This document shows positions 19,037 through 27,752 of a stretch of 64,000 bases of DNA, one piece after another. Source of the stretch: Planctomycetaceae bacterium (GTDB taxonomy: Bacteria; Planctomycetota; Planctomycetia; Pirellulales; PALSA-1355); contig PLYM01000103.1 in NCBI GenBank assembly GCA_003153375.1, positions 184 to 64,183 of the forward strand. The letters are read 5' to 3'. Below the pieces are notes generated by a model. It saw only the letters and a list, made by a program, of their open reading frames with translations, was not told the DNA's origin and ran no database searches. Every line of letters begins with the position of its first letter. Position 1 is the stretch's first letter. The position numbers and the translations under genes were made by a program.

Positions 19037-19378
19037 ATGGTCAATCAAGAGGCGCCCATCGAGGTCGATTGTCAGACTGTGCAGGGCAAGCTGGCCTCGG
19101 GCGAGGATTTCGTCCTGATGGATTGCCGTGAACCGGAAGAGCATGCGATCGCTCACATCGCCGCCGCGCGGTTATTGCCGATGAGCCAGTTGGCCGCGCG
19201 CGTGGCCGAGTTGGAACCGTTGCGCGGCCGCCAGATCGTCGTGCATTGCCATCACGGCGGCCGCTCCTTGAAAGTCGCTCACTGGTTGCGTTCGCAGGGA
19301 TTTGCCGCCTCCCAGAGCATGGCGGGCGGCATCGACCAATGGTCGCAGGATATCGACCGCGCGGTACCCCGCTACTGA
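19037..19378 (+). CDS. Single-domain rhodanese-like sulfurtransferase
   Basis: This 113-residue cytoplasmic protein is one rhodanese domain. VLMDCREPEEHAIAHI near residues 27-42 is the conserved D-x-R-x-x-x-E-x-x-x-x-H-I motif. VHCHHGGRS has the active-site Cys at residue 71 in a C-x-x-G-x-R-S-type loop (here CHHGGRS). WLRSQGFAASQSMAGGIDQW is the closing motif. Such proteins carry sulfane sulfur as a persulfide for thiosulfate/cyanide or trafficking reactions. The start is ATG at 19037, just after the DUF1559 terminator. The last codons fall inside a 20-bp tandem repeat (19362-19441), so the C-terminus VPRY is encoded by the first repeat unit. A nearby partner is not evident. Confidence 0.9.
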   Translation: MVNQEAPIEVDCQTVQGKLASGEDFVLMDCREPEEHAIAHIAAARLLPMSQLAARVAELEPLRGRQIVVHCHHGGRSLKVAHWLRSQGFAASQSMAGGIDQWSQDIDRAVPRY

Positions 19379-19441
19379 TTGCGGTACTCCGCTAAGAATT
19401 GCCTCGCCCCGTTATTGATGGCAGTACCCCGCTGCTCATGC
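19362..19441. repeat. Four imperfect 20-bp tandem repeats across the rhodanese stop codon
   Basis: Units start at 19362, 19382, 19402 and 19422. Unit 1 is GCGGTACCCCGCTACTGATT. Units 2 and 4 match it at 16 of 20 positions and unit 3 at 13 of 20. The rhodanese TGA (19376-19378) lies in unit 1. The array fills most of the space before the convergent GTPase gene. Confidence 0.8.
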
Positions 19442-19469
19442 AACTGCGCGGCGAGATGCGAGCAGCCCG

Positions 19470-20852
19470 CTAGCGCGACGACTTGGCGTGCGGGTTGAGG
19501 TGCAGCTTGGCGTTGATCTCGGCCTTGAGTCGTTCGAGCACCGACTGCTTGTCCGTGGCCTGGAGAATGCGGTTCACCACGGCCTTGGGCGCCTCGCCGC
19601 CCCACGACGCGCCGTGCTCGAAGTAGAACTTCGCGGCTTGTCCGACGATGTACGAACCGTAGCCGGCGGCGGCCCCCTGGGGCAGGGCGGTCAACACGGT
19701 GCCGGCGCCGAAGGTCAGCCCCTTGAACAGCGACGCCGCCAGGTGCGTGGCCATTTCGCCCAGCATGACCCAGCCGGCGGCCTTGAGGATCGACTCGATC
19801 AGTTGCCGCGCATTGTTCCAGGTCAGGGCGATGCCGTACATGTGCGCCAGCGTGACGACCATCGTGACGTCGACGGCGCTGCCGGCCAGCACGTCGGCCG
19901 CCGGCAGGGGAGTCAGGGCCACGCCGATCGATTTCATCGCGGCATAACTCCAGATGATCGCCGTCGCCTGCTCGTCGCGCATGCGAACCCGCATGGCCGC
20001 GATCCGGTCGCTCTTGTCGGCGGCATACATGGCCGCGTTGAGCGCCACCAGGGCCTTGCCATCGCGCTCGAGCACTTCCAGGATGCGGGCCTTGAGCGCT
20101 TCGACCTTGGGCGGGCCCTTGCGGAACTCGTGACGTTCCGATCCGTCGGCGCTTTCGATGATCACCTCGCGAGGATGCGGGTCGGCGGTGGTTTCGACCA
20201 CGTCGTCGGGGCCGATGATTCCGCGCAGCCGGCTGTCGTGCAGCGCCTCGCGAAGCTGCTCGCGCTCCCGCGGCGTGTAGTTGTCGACCTTGTTCAGCAC
20301 CAGGATGATCGGCTTGTGGCCGGCGGCCAATTGCACCAGCGCCGCGTACTCGGTCTGATTCAAATCGGAATCGGTGACGAACAGAATCAGGTCGGCACGG
20401 CTGGCGGCGTCCTCGGCCATGGCGGCACGCGACGCGCCGTCCACCTCGTTGATGCCGGGCGTGTCGAGCAGCACGACCTGCGAGTGGTCGAAACCCGGCA
20501 CGCAGTAGCCGCAGCCGCTCCAAGAGACGCTCCAGACTTCTTTCGTCCAACCCCCGCGGACGTCGACCTCGGTGACGGCCTGCCCGACCAGCGCGTTGAT
20601 CAGCGCCGACTTGCCGGTGTCGATCTCGCCGAACACGACGATCTCGACGCGCCCCTGTTCGAGCTTCTTGCCGATGGCCTCGAGCTGCGCCAATTCGTGG
20701 ACCAGCGCCGACTTTTCGGCGTCGGTGCAGCCATGAAATTGCGCGATCGCGTGCCGCACGCTGCCCATCGCGTCGGCATAGTCGCGGTCCTGCTGGCCGA
20801 GGCCGGGCGGCGTTGCATCCAAATCGAGGGGCTCGGATGGGTCATGCATCAT
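19470..20852 (-). CDS. Dynamin-like/DUF697 GTPase, second of a coupled pair
   Basis: This 460-residue P-loop GTPase has G1 GEIDTGKS at residues 75-82, DTPG (G3) at 130-133 and NKVD (G4) at 187-190. G2 lies in the glycine-rich VDVRGGWTKEVWS region. Residues about 300-425 are hydrophobic and helical (SIGVALTPLPAADVLAGSAVD..., then GTVLTALPQGAAAGYGSYIVGQAAKFY), the DUF697 type of membrane-associating tail. The protein is predicted to bind GTP at the membrane and resembles Era/dynamin-like small GTPases with DUF697. The ATG at 20852 overlaps the TGA of the upstream GTPase (ATGA), so I chose it over the upstream frame. This overlap indicates a stoichiometric partner. Cellular role unknown. Confidence 0.85.
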   Translation of the reverse strand: MMHDPSEPLDLDATPPGLGQQDRDYADAMGSVRHAIAQFHGCTDAEKSALVHELAQLEAIGKKLEQGRVEIVVFGEIDTGKSALINALVGQAVTEVDVRGGWTKEVWSVSWSGCGYCVPGFDHSQVVLLDTPGINEVDGASRAAMAEDAASRADLILFVTDSDLNQTEYAALVQLAAGHKPIILVLNKVDNYTPREREQLREALHDSRLRGIIGPDDVVETTADPHPREVIIESADGSERHEFRKGPPKVEALKARILEVLERDGKALVALNAAMYAADKSDRIAAMRVRMRDEQATAIIWSYAAMKSIGVALTPLPAADVLAGSAVDVTMVVTLAHMYGIALTWNNARQLIESILKAAGWVMLGEMATHLAASLFKGLTFGAGTVLTALPQGAAAGYGSYIVGQAAKFYFEHGASWGGEAPKAVVNRILQATDKQSVLERLKAEINAKLHLNPHAKSSR

Positions 20853-22408
20853 GATTTGCCGGCTCCCCACCGCGCCAGGCCCGTCTTGACCAGCCGCACC
20901 AGTTCCTCGCTCCGTGTCACCTGGTCCCATTGGGCCCGCGCCAGGCTGGCCCAGCCGGTCTGCGGAGCCCGCATCTCATTGCGGAAATAGACGATGAACA
21001 CGTTGCCGATCCAACGCGTGACCAGCACCTGGACCAAACCTTGCAGCGCGCCGCCGGTGATCGTGCCCGCTCCCGGAACCGTTTTGAGCAGCGAGGCCAC
21101 GGCGCTGGCCGCGGCCGGAGCGGCCACGTTGGCGCCGGCCACCGAAACCAGTTGCTTGCCCAACTCGCCGATCAATCGCCCGGCGGTGTTGAGGTCGATC
21201 GACTGGCGATAGACGCGGGCCAATTGCAGCACCATGTGCGAGGTGATTCCCATCCCGGCCATGACGTCGAGGACCGGCAGCGGGCTGAGCGCGGCGGCCG
21301 CTCCGGCTTGCCACATCGAGCGATCGACGATCTCGACGGCCTGTTTGTCCAGCTCGGTCTGCACCTGCGCCTTGGCCTCGTCGACCAGTCCGCGCGATTG
21401 CAGCAGCAAATTGGCCAACAGCAGATCGCGCCCGTCGTGCTGAATGATTGCCCGCATCCGCTCGGCCAAGTCACGGATGTCGGGCTCGACCTCGACCGTC
21501 TCTTCGGCTTGCGAGCCGTCGGGCAGCACGCGGATGCGCACCCGAGCGCCGGGCTGCGCCCGCAGGGCCACGACATTTTCGCGCGGCACCAGGCGCTGGA
21601 CCTGTTCGGCGATCTGGCCGAGCAACAGATCGCGATCAGCCGGTTGAAACCAGTCGGCTTTGTTGAGGCACACCAGGATTCGTTTTTCCATCGCCGCCAG
21701 TGTTTCCAGCAATTGAAACTCGAAGTCGCGTAGCGGTCCGTCGGTGACGAACAGCACCAGGTCGGCGTCGCGGGCTTCGCCCTTGGCCAGTTCTTCGCGG
21801 GCCGGACCATGAATCTCGGCGATGCCCGGCGTGTCGACCAGGATTACCCGGTCGGTGCCCGGCCACGGAATCTCATTGCGCGCCAGCGTCGTGCCCCCCT
21901 TGGCATCGGTGCGAAACACGTCGCGTCCCGCCAGCGCGTTGAGCACGCTCGACTTGCCGCTCGAGACGGTGCCGAAGGCCACGATCTCGAGCGTCTGGCG
22001 TTCGAGTTTCGTTTGCAACTCGTCGAGCGAACGGCGGATCGGCTCGCGCGATTCGACGGCCAGGGTCGCGTCGTCGGCCAGCGTGCGGCCCTGGTCGAGC
22101 TGCTTTTCGATTTCGGCCTGCTGCTCGCGCCGCGACATTTGACTGGGGTTGAGGGCATCGACCGCCTTGCGACGGAGTTTGAGGCGAGAGTTCGCCACCA
22201 GCGTCCACAGCAGCCATCCGGCCAGCACCAGCACCGCCGCGCCGCTGAGGCCCACCAGAGTCAGATAGACATATCCCCAGACGGGGCTGAATTCGGCCGC
22301 CTGTTCGTATTCCGAGATCACGGTGGGCACCAGCCCACGGAAGAAGTATCCGGCCAGGGCGATCGCCACGAGCAGCAGGATGCTCGATTGTTTTCGATTC
22401 CAGGTCAT
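20849..22408 (-). CDS. Membrane-anchored dynamin-like/DUF697 GTPase, first of a coupled pair
   Basis: This 519-residue protein has two N-terminal transmembrane helices at about residues 9-30 and 44-72, then a charged coiled linker (about 75-140). The GTPase domain follows: G1 GTVSSGKSS at 146-154, a KGGTT-type G2, DTPG at 192-195 and NKAD at 249-252. The C-terminal 200 residues hold the DUF697-like hydrophobic helices ([20 protein letters not shown] and [20 protein letters not shown]). The partner encoded immediately downstream lacks the N-terminal anchor. Tandem anchored/soluble GTPases are typical of bacterial dynamin-like pairs, so membrane remodelling or stress protection is a reasonable but unproven inference. 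The gene is divergent from the enolase-superfamily gene. Confidence 0.86.
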   Translation of the reverse strand: MTWNRKQSSILLLVAIALAGYFFRGLVPTVISEYEQAAEFSPVWGYVYLTLVGLSGAAVLVLAGWLLWTLVANSRLKLRRKAVDALNPSQMSRREQQAEIEKQLDQGRTLADDATLAVESREPIRRSLDELQTKLERQTLEIVAFGTVSSGKSSVLNALAGRDVFRTDAKGGTTLARNEIPWPGTDRVILVDTPGIAEIHGPAREELAKGEARDADLVLFVTDGPLRDFEFQLLETLAAMEKRILVCLNKADWFQPADRDLLLGQIAEQVQRLVPRENVVALRAQPGARVRIRVLPDGSQAEETVEVEPDIRDLAERMRAIIQHDGRDLLLANLLLQSRGLVDEAKAQVQTELDKQAVEIVDRSMWQAGAAAALSPLPVLDVMAGMGITSHMVLQLARVYRQSIDLNTAGRLIGELGKQLVSVAGANVAAPAAASAVASLLKTVPGAGTITGGALQGLVQVLVTRWIGNVFIVYFRNEMRAPQTGWASLARAQWDQVTRSEELVRLVKTGLARWGAGKS

Positions 22409-22558
22409 GATGCTATTGTACCGCTCGGCTCATTCGAGGCACCAGAACAGGTCGGCCTGCGACCCATGGCTGGGTGGCGGCCCCTTGCGACCCTAGAGTC
22501 TTTTCGTAGAACTACAGCACAGCTTGGCAATCGGGCCCTTCCTCAAGAGAAACTTGGC

Positions 22559-23737
22559 ATGAAAATCACCGGAATCGAAACGCACGTCTGCCACGCCCGG
22601 ATGCGAAACTGGGTTTTCGTCAAGGTTTTGACCGATCAGGCCGGATTGTGGGGTTGGGGCGAGGCCACGCTCGAATGGCACACCCGCGCGGTCGTGGGGG
22701 CGATCGAGGACCTGTCGCAGTTGGTCGTGGGCGAAGACCCCACGCGGATCGAGCATCTGTGGCAGATGATGTATCGCCAGCACTTCTGGCATGGCAACGG
22801 CATCGTGCGCGGCACGGCGATCAGCGGCATCGACATCGCGCTGTGGGACATCCTGGGCAAGATTCATGGCGTGCCGTGCCACAAGCTGTGGGGCGGACCG
22901 GTGCGCGATTCGATTCGCACCTATTGCCATTTGGGCGGCGGCAAGATGGAAGACTTTTATGTCACCGATCCGGCCGACGCGGCGCGGTTTGGCGAGCTGG
23001 CGTCGCAAGCCGTGGCTCAGGGCTTCACGGCTTTCAAGTCGATGGCCGTGCCCGCGACGATGCCGATCGAGGGTCTGCGTCCGGTGCGTTATGCCGAAGC
23101 CTGCGTGCGGGCGATGCGCGACGCGGTGGGCGAGAGCATCGACATCATGGTCGATTGCCATGCCCGGCCGTCGCCCCGCATGGGATTGATCATGGCCAAG
23201 GCCTTGGAACCCTATGGCCTGTATTGGTTCGAAGAGCCGTGTTGGCCGGAGAGCGTGGCGGGGTTGGCCGAAATTCAGCGCGCCGTGGCCACGCCCATCG
23301 CCACGGGCGAGCGGCTGGTGGGGCAGCACGCGTTTCGCGAATTGCTGGAGGCTCGCGGCTGCAGCATCATCCAGCCCGACGTGACGCACTGCGGCGGCCT
23401 GAGCGAGGCGCGGCGCATCGCGGCCATGGCCGAGGCCTATCGGCTGGCCATCGCGCCTCACAATCCGCAGGGCCCGGTGAGCACGGCGGCCTCGCTCGAA
23501 TTCGGTTTTGCCACTCCCAGCTATATCATTTGCGAAGCGGTACACCTGGACGTGCCCTGGCGTCAGGATGTGGTGAGCGAGGGCTTTACGGTGGAACCCA
23601 AGGGGCGGATCGTGCGACCCAGTCAACGCCCGGGCTTGGGCATCGAGATCAACGAGGCCGAAGTACGCAAGCACCCGTTTCAGCAGGAGATCGTGCTGCG
23701 CGAGTTTTATGCCGATGGTGCCGTCGGCGATTGGTAG
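22559..23737 (+). CDS. Mandelate racemase/enolase superfamily sugar-acid dehydratase, D-galactonate dehydratase-like
   Basis: This 392-residue enzyme is predicted to dehydrate an aldonic acid to a 2-keto-3-deoxy acid. The TIM-barrel half shows VDCHARPSP with D199 and H201, WFEEP with E225, ATGERL with E251 and [10 protein letters not shown] with H301. The metal-binding acids plus the two histidines are the arrangement of D-galactonate/mannonate-type dehydratases; mandelate racemase has KxK instead. The N-terminal capping domain starts [15 protein letters not shown] and length is normal. The ATG at 22559 was chosen because the family begins there; the frame is open far upstream over the antisense GTPase gene. 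No sugar kinase or aldolase is adjacent, so the substrate is open. Confidence 0.88.
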   Translation: MKITGIETHVCHARMRNWVFVKVLTDQAGLWGWGEATLEWHTRAVVGAIEDLSQLVVGEDPTRIEHLWQMMYRQHFWHGNGIVRGTAISGIDIALWDILGKIHGVPCHKLWGGPVRDSIRTYCHLGGGKMEDFYVTDPADAARFGELASQAVAQGFTAFKSMAVPATMPIEGLRPVRYAEACVRAMRDAVGESIDIMVDCHARPSPRMGLIMAKALEPYGLYWFEEPCWPESVAGLAEIQRAVATPIATGERLVGQHAFRELLEARGCSIIQPDVTHCGGLSEARRIAAMAEAYRLAIAPHNPQGPVSTAASLEFGFATPSYIICEAVHLDVPWRQDVVSEGFTVEPKGRIVRPSQRPGLGIEINEAEVRKHPFQQEIVLREFYADGAVGDW

Positions 23738-23787
23738 ACGACGGCGGCTTAGCCAAGGGACGCGGTCATAAAGAATTAAGGTGATTC

Positions 23788-25176
23788 TTACTTCACGGCG
23801 GCCACGGGGGCCGGCGGCGTATAACCGGGCGCGGCGATGAAGGTGGCCACGGCGGCGCCGTCCTCGGCGTTCCACACTCGGACCTCGCCGGAAAAACTGC
23901 CGGCGGCGACGCGTCCGGTCATCGGATGATAGGCGACGCAATAGACCGAGTCGGTGTGGCCGGGGTAGGCCTTGAAAGGCTTGAGACCTTCGGCCCGATG
24001 CTGCTGCACGGTTTTGTCGGCCGAGCAACTGAAGATTTTGTCGGCCGAAGTGACGACGCCCAGCACTTCGCGGCCGAAGCCGGCGATCTCGCCCTTTTTG
24101 GCGCCGTCGTCGGGATTCCAGGCGTGAATTTTCTTGTCGGCCCCGGCAGTGAAGATCAGTTTGCCGTCGGCGCTAAAGGCGACGCTGAAGATCTGTTCGC
24201 CCTGGCCCGAGTAAGTCATCAGCGATTCGCCGTTGGCCGCGTTGAACAGCTTCGAGGTCTTGTCGCGGCTGGCCGAGGCCAATTTGGCGCCATCGGGGCT
24301 CCAGGCCAGGCCCACGACCCAATCGGCGTGATCTTCGATGAGGATTTCCTGCTTGCCGCTGGCCACGTCGAAGACGCGAATCGAGCGATCGGCGCCGGCC
24401 ACGGCCAGCTTGGTGCCGGCCGGGTTGAACACCGCGCGATAGGCCACGTCGCCCATTGAGCCGAGCTCATTGACCAGCGTGCCATCGGCCGCCTTGAACA
24501 GTTTGACCTCGCCCGCCTGGCCCGGCGTGCCGCCAGCGACGGCCAGCAGCGCGCCATCGGGACTGTAGGCCAGCGATTGCACGCGCTCGCCCACGTTCTT
24601 GATGCGCCGCAGGAGCGCGCCGTTGGCGGGATTCCAAATGGTGACTTCGTGATAGCCGCTGACGGCCAGCTCCTGACCGTCGGCGTTAAAGGCCACGGCT
24701 GTGACGGGCACGGGGCGGCGATACGCTTGCGGTGGATCGGGCGCGGCCATCTTAGGCACGATCGAGGCCAACGGAGCCTTGGGATCGGCGCCGTCGTACT
24801 TGGCCCCTTCGGCAATCCAACGCTGGACCAGCGCGATTTGTTCGGCCGACAGCGCATCCGCCTCCTTGGGCATCCGCGTGTCGGCGTCGGTCGAGCTGAT
24901 CAGCTTGAACAGTTCGCTCTCTTCCGGCTTGCCCGGCGTGACGGACGGCTGTTCGGACTCGCCTGCTTTGGTGGCCAGGGTGTAATTGGAGACCTGGTAA
25001 CCGCCCTTGGGCTCCGGCGATCCGTGGCAGGCCTGGCACTTCTTGAGCAACAGCGGCGCGATGTCCTTGGAGAAGCTGACCGGCGGCGGCGCGTCGGCGG
25101 CCAAGGCACGCGTGGCCACGGCCACTAGCGTCACGAGCCCACAGAGAGGCAGACAGATTCTTGGAAAGGTCGGCAC
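23788..25176 (-). CDS. Exported PSCyt1-type cytochrome c fused to a WD40 propeller
   Basis: This 462-residue protein has a signal peptide (VPTFPRICLPLCGLVTLVAV...ALAADA). A planctomycete cytochrome C domain (PSCyt1) follows with haem motif KKCQACHGSPEPKGGY near residues 38-53 and the MPKEADALSAEQIALVQRWI segment near 95-115. The remaining 300 residues are WD40 repeats with AFNADGQELAVSGYHEVTIW and similar blades. The start is GTG at 25176 with AGGAG 6 nt upstream; the frame continues further but over the neighbour's coding end. It follows the PSD1 gene by 29 nt on the same strand and is probably co-transcribed. A periplasmic electron-transfer or binding role is inferred, and the substrate is unknown. 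Confidence 0.88.
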   Translation of the reverse strand: MPTFPRICLPLCGLVTLVAVATRALAADAPPPVSFSKDIAPLLLKKCQACHGSPEPKGGYQVSNYTLATKAGESEQPSVTPGKPEESELFKLISSTDADTRMPKEADALSAEQIALVQRWIAEGAKYDGADPKAPLASIVPKMAAPDPPQAYRRPVPVTAVAFNADGQELAVSGYHEVTIWNPANGALLRRIKNVGERVQSLAYSPDGALLAVAGGTPGQAGEVKLFKAADGTLVNELGSMGDVAYRAVFNPAGTKLAVAGADRSIRVFDVASGKQEILIEDHADWVVGLAWSPDGAKLASASRDKTSKLFNAANGESLMTYSGQGEQIFSVAFSADGKLIFTAGADKKIHAWNPDDGAKKGEIAGFGREVLGVVTSADKIFSCSADKTVQQHRAEGLKPFKAYPGHTDSVYCVAYHPMTGRVAAGSFSGEVRVWNAEDGAAVATFIAAPGYTPPAPVAAVK

Positions 25177-25205
25177 CGGTTGCTCCTGATGGCGGTCGTA
25201 ATCGT

Positions 25206-27686
25206 CTAGTGCTGGAACAAGAACTCGTTGGCATTCAGCAGGGCCCAGCAGACATCCTCCAGGCCGCGGAAGCGATCGCCCGCGTTGGTGATGTGCTTGG
25301 TGGCTGCCGCCGTCTCGGCGTCGCTGGGCTTGCGGCACAAGGCGGCCAGATACAATTCGGCCACGATGTCCTCGTTCGACTTGCCCGCGGTGACCAGGAC
25401 CCGCAGGCGGTTCTTGTCATCGCGCACTTTCGAGTGTACCAGTGGCCCGTTGATCATCTGCAAGGCTTGCGACAGGTTCGAATCGGTCGAACGCTCGCAG
25501 GCGCAGGCCGTCTCGCGAGCCGGCTGGCCAAAGACCTTGAGGAAATCGCTCTCGACGTCGGGGCTGGGCAATTGCGTGGCCCGCGTGCCGGCCGGCAAGC
25601 CGGCGAACTTCTCCGAGATCGAGGTCACGCGGCAAATGGCGTCGAGCAATTGCTCGGCCGCCAGCAGGCGCGTCGTGGCGTGCGAGAAATACTTGGTGTC
25701 GGTGGCGTTGAACTCGTTCTTGCGCGAGCTGAGTTGATAGGTGCGGCTGTTGAGGATGTTGCGCACGACCCGCTTGCGGTCGTAGCCATTCTTGGCAAAG
25801 TCGTCGGCCAAGGCGGCAATCAACGCGGCGCTGGATGGCGGGTTCGAGTCGCGGAAATCATCCACGGGCTCGACGATGCCCCGGCCCATCAGATGGCCCC
25901 AGATGCGGTTCACTTCCACCTTGGGGAAGAAGGGGTTGTCGGGCCGCACGAGCCAGTCGGCAAAGGTCGAACGGCGGTCGTCCTCGCCCTTCAAATCGGC
26001 CGAACCGGTCAGCGGCAGCCAGGGCTGCATCTGCTTGCCAGTGCGCGGCTGCGTCACTTCGCCCGCGCGGGCGACCCAGATCACCTGCTCTTCCGGGTTG
26101 ATTCCCGGCTTGCGTTGCACGCGGTTGAAGAAGGCGCCGATGCCATAGTAGTTGTCTTGCGACCAGCGCTCGAAGGGGTGGTTGTGGCACTTGGCGCACT
26201 GGATGCGAATGCCCAGAAACAACTGCGACGTGGTTTCGGTGCAGTCGTTCGTCTCGGTGGCCGTGCGGAAGTAATTGGCCGGCGGATTGACGAACGTGCT
26301 GCCCTCGGCCGTCAGCAGTTGGCGGGCGAATTGATCGTAGGGCATGTTGTCGCGGAAGGCGGCCACCAGCCAGCGATTGAATTTGTGGACGCCGCCGTTG
26401 CTCACCTTCACGTTGCGGATGCGCAGCAAGTCGCCCCACTTCAGAGCCCAGAATTCGGCATACTCGGGGCGCTCGAGCAATTTGTCGATCAGCGCGGCGC
26501 GCTTCTGCGGATTAGCGTCGGCCAGGAACTGGGCGGTTTCGGTCGGCTCGGGCAGCACGCCGATCACGTCCAGATAGATGCGCCGCACGAACTCCTCGTC
26601 GGTACACAGTTCGGACGGCAGGATTTGCAATTGTTGCAGCTTTTGGAAGACGAAATGGTCGACGAAGTTGTTCTCCGGCGGCGAGTTCCAGTGAAAGCCG
26701 GGGATCTCCTTGAGGAACATCATCGAGGAGGTCTCGATCTTGTCGAGGAACCGCACCAGGATGGCCGCCTCGCCCCGGTCCTGGCTCACGACCAGCCCGT
26801 TGGCGTCCACCGTGGCCACGGCCTCATCCGAACTCGAGAACACGGCCAATTGCGTCACGTCGCGCACGGTGCCGTCGGAAAAATGAGCCAACGCGAGCAC
26901 TTGCTGCGTATGGGCCGGACGCTTCAGGATGCGCTCGCGGGGATAGACTTCGAGCTTGACGCAGGTCGGGGCGCCATCGGGATCGACCTGGCAGCCCTGG
27001 GCAATCCAGTCGCGCAATACTTCATAGCCCGAGTCGGACTTCTTCAGCCGCCGGCCGCCGCCGTGGGCCACTTCCATCAGGGGCTTGCGCAACAGCAAAC
27101 TGTTTTCGGGCTCATAGAGATTCGTGCGGCGGTTGAAGGCCTCGCGCACCAGGGTGTCGATGTCGAGCACCGGATCGTAGGCTCGCAGCGACATGCGAAA
27201 GCCCCCCTTGCCGCTCGGCGAGCCGTGGCAAGCGCCCGAGTTGCAACCCTGCTTCGAGAGCACGGCCAACGTGCCGTAGTTGAACGACACCTTGTCGGGC
27301 GAATCCTGATTGATGACTTCGATCGGCACGTTCAGCTCATGGCCGCCGAGCTTGACGGTCACTTCGGTGCGGCCGTTGCCCGCTGGCAGCACTAGCGAGC
27401 CCTCGGTGCGAGCGATCTTCTCGTCTTTCGATTTCACCTCGGCAACGCTGGTCAGATCTTGCACGGCGCCGTCGGCGTAGAAGCCGCTGACGATCAGGTG
27501 CATGGTGCGGCGCGTCGAGTCGAGCTTGGCTTGTTGCGGAAACACTTCGATGCGCGAGGGAGTGCCGACCACAATCGGTTCGATCGGCGCGTCGGCAGCG
27601 GCCAGCAGCTGCCCTTGCCAGGCCAGGCACAGAGCCAGACCGCACGCTTGCAACCCGGCAGTTCGTTTCCATGAATTCCAGCTCAT
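25206..27686 (-). CDS. Planctomycete PSCyt2 (DUF1549)/PSD1 (DUF1553) protein with Ig-like domains
   Basis: This 826-residue exported protein has a signal peptide ending near LLAAADA. A BIG2-like Ig domain (about 40-125) precedes a haem-like motif, GCNSGACHG (C148, C153, H154, a C-x4-C-H variant). A second Ig-like segment lies at about 255-325, with FSDGTVRDVTQLAVFSSSDE. DUF1549 (about 330-545) contains a canonical CAKCHNHPFERW near residue 495, and DUF1553 (about 565-815) completes it. This domain order is characteristic of Planctomycetota, where such genes co-occur with DUF1501 genes. The biochemical function is not established. The ATG at 27686 has AGGGAGA upstream. It leads directly into the PSCyt1-WD40 gene. 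Confidence 0.92.
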   Translation of the reverse strand: MSWNSWKRTAGLQACGLALCLAWQGQLLAAADAPIEPIVVGTPSRIEVFPQQAKLDSTRRTMHLIVSGFYADGAVQDLTSVAEVKSKDEKIARTEGSLVLPAGNGRTEVTVKLGGHELNVPIEVINQDSPDKVSFNYGTLAVLSKQGCNSGACHGSPSGKGGFRMSLRAYDPVLDIDTLVREAFNRRTNLYEPENSLLLRKPLMEVAHGGGRRLKKSDSGYEVLRDWIAQGCQVDPDGAPTCVKLEVYPRERILKRPAHTQQVLALAHFSDGTVRDVTQLAVFSSSDEAVATVDANGLVVSQDRGEAAILVRFLDKIETSSMMFLKEIPGFHWNSPPENNFVDHFVFQKLQQLQILPSELCTDEEFVRRIYLDVIGVLPEPTETAQFLADANPQKRAALIDKLLERPEYAEFWALKWGDLLRIRNVKVSNGGVHKFNRWLVAAFRDNMPYDQFARQLLTAEGSTFVNPPANYFRTATETNDCTETTSQLFLGIRIQCAKCHNHPFERWSQDNYYGIGAFFNRVQRKPGINPEEQVIWVARAGEVTQPRTGKQMQPWLPLTGSADLKGEDDRRSTFADWLVRPDNPFFPKVEVNRIWGHLMGRGIVEPVDDFRDSNPPSSAALIAALADDFAKNGYDRKRVVRNILNSRTYQLSSRKNEFNATDTKYFSHATTRLLAAEQLLDAICRVTSISEKFAGLPAGTRATQLPSPDVESDFLKVFGQPARETACACERSTDSNLSQALQMINGPLVHSKVRDDKNRLRVLVTAGKSNEDIVAELYLAALCRKPSDAETAAATKHITNAGDRFRGLEDVCWALLNANEFLFQH

Positions 27687-27752
27687 CGATCTCTCCCTAT
27701 TTTCGATTCTTGCGTTGGGTGTTCGGGGTCCGCCAGCGCGGGCGGAAGGGCG

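Noticed and set aside
19037..19378. Rhodanese as part of the GTPase operon
   Set aside because: It is convergent with the GTPases and preceded by a strong terminator.
25161..27395. A 744-codon plus-strand frame opposite the PSCyt2/PSD1 gene
   Set aside because: No recognisable motif; the minus strand has signal peptide, haem motifs and DUF1549/DUF1553.
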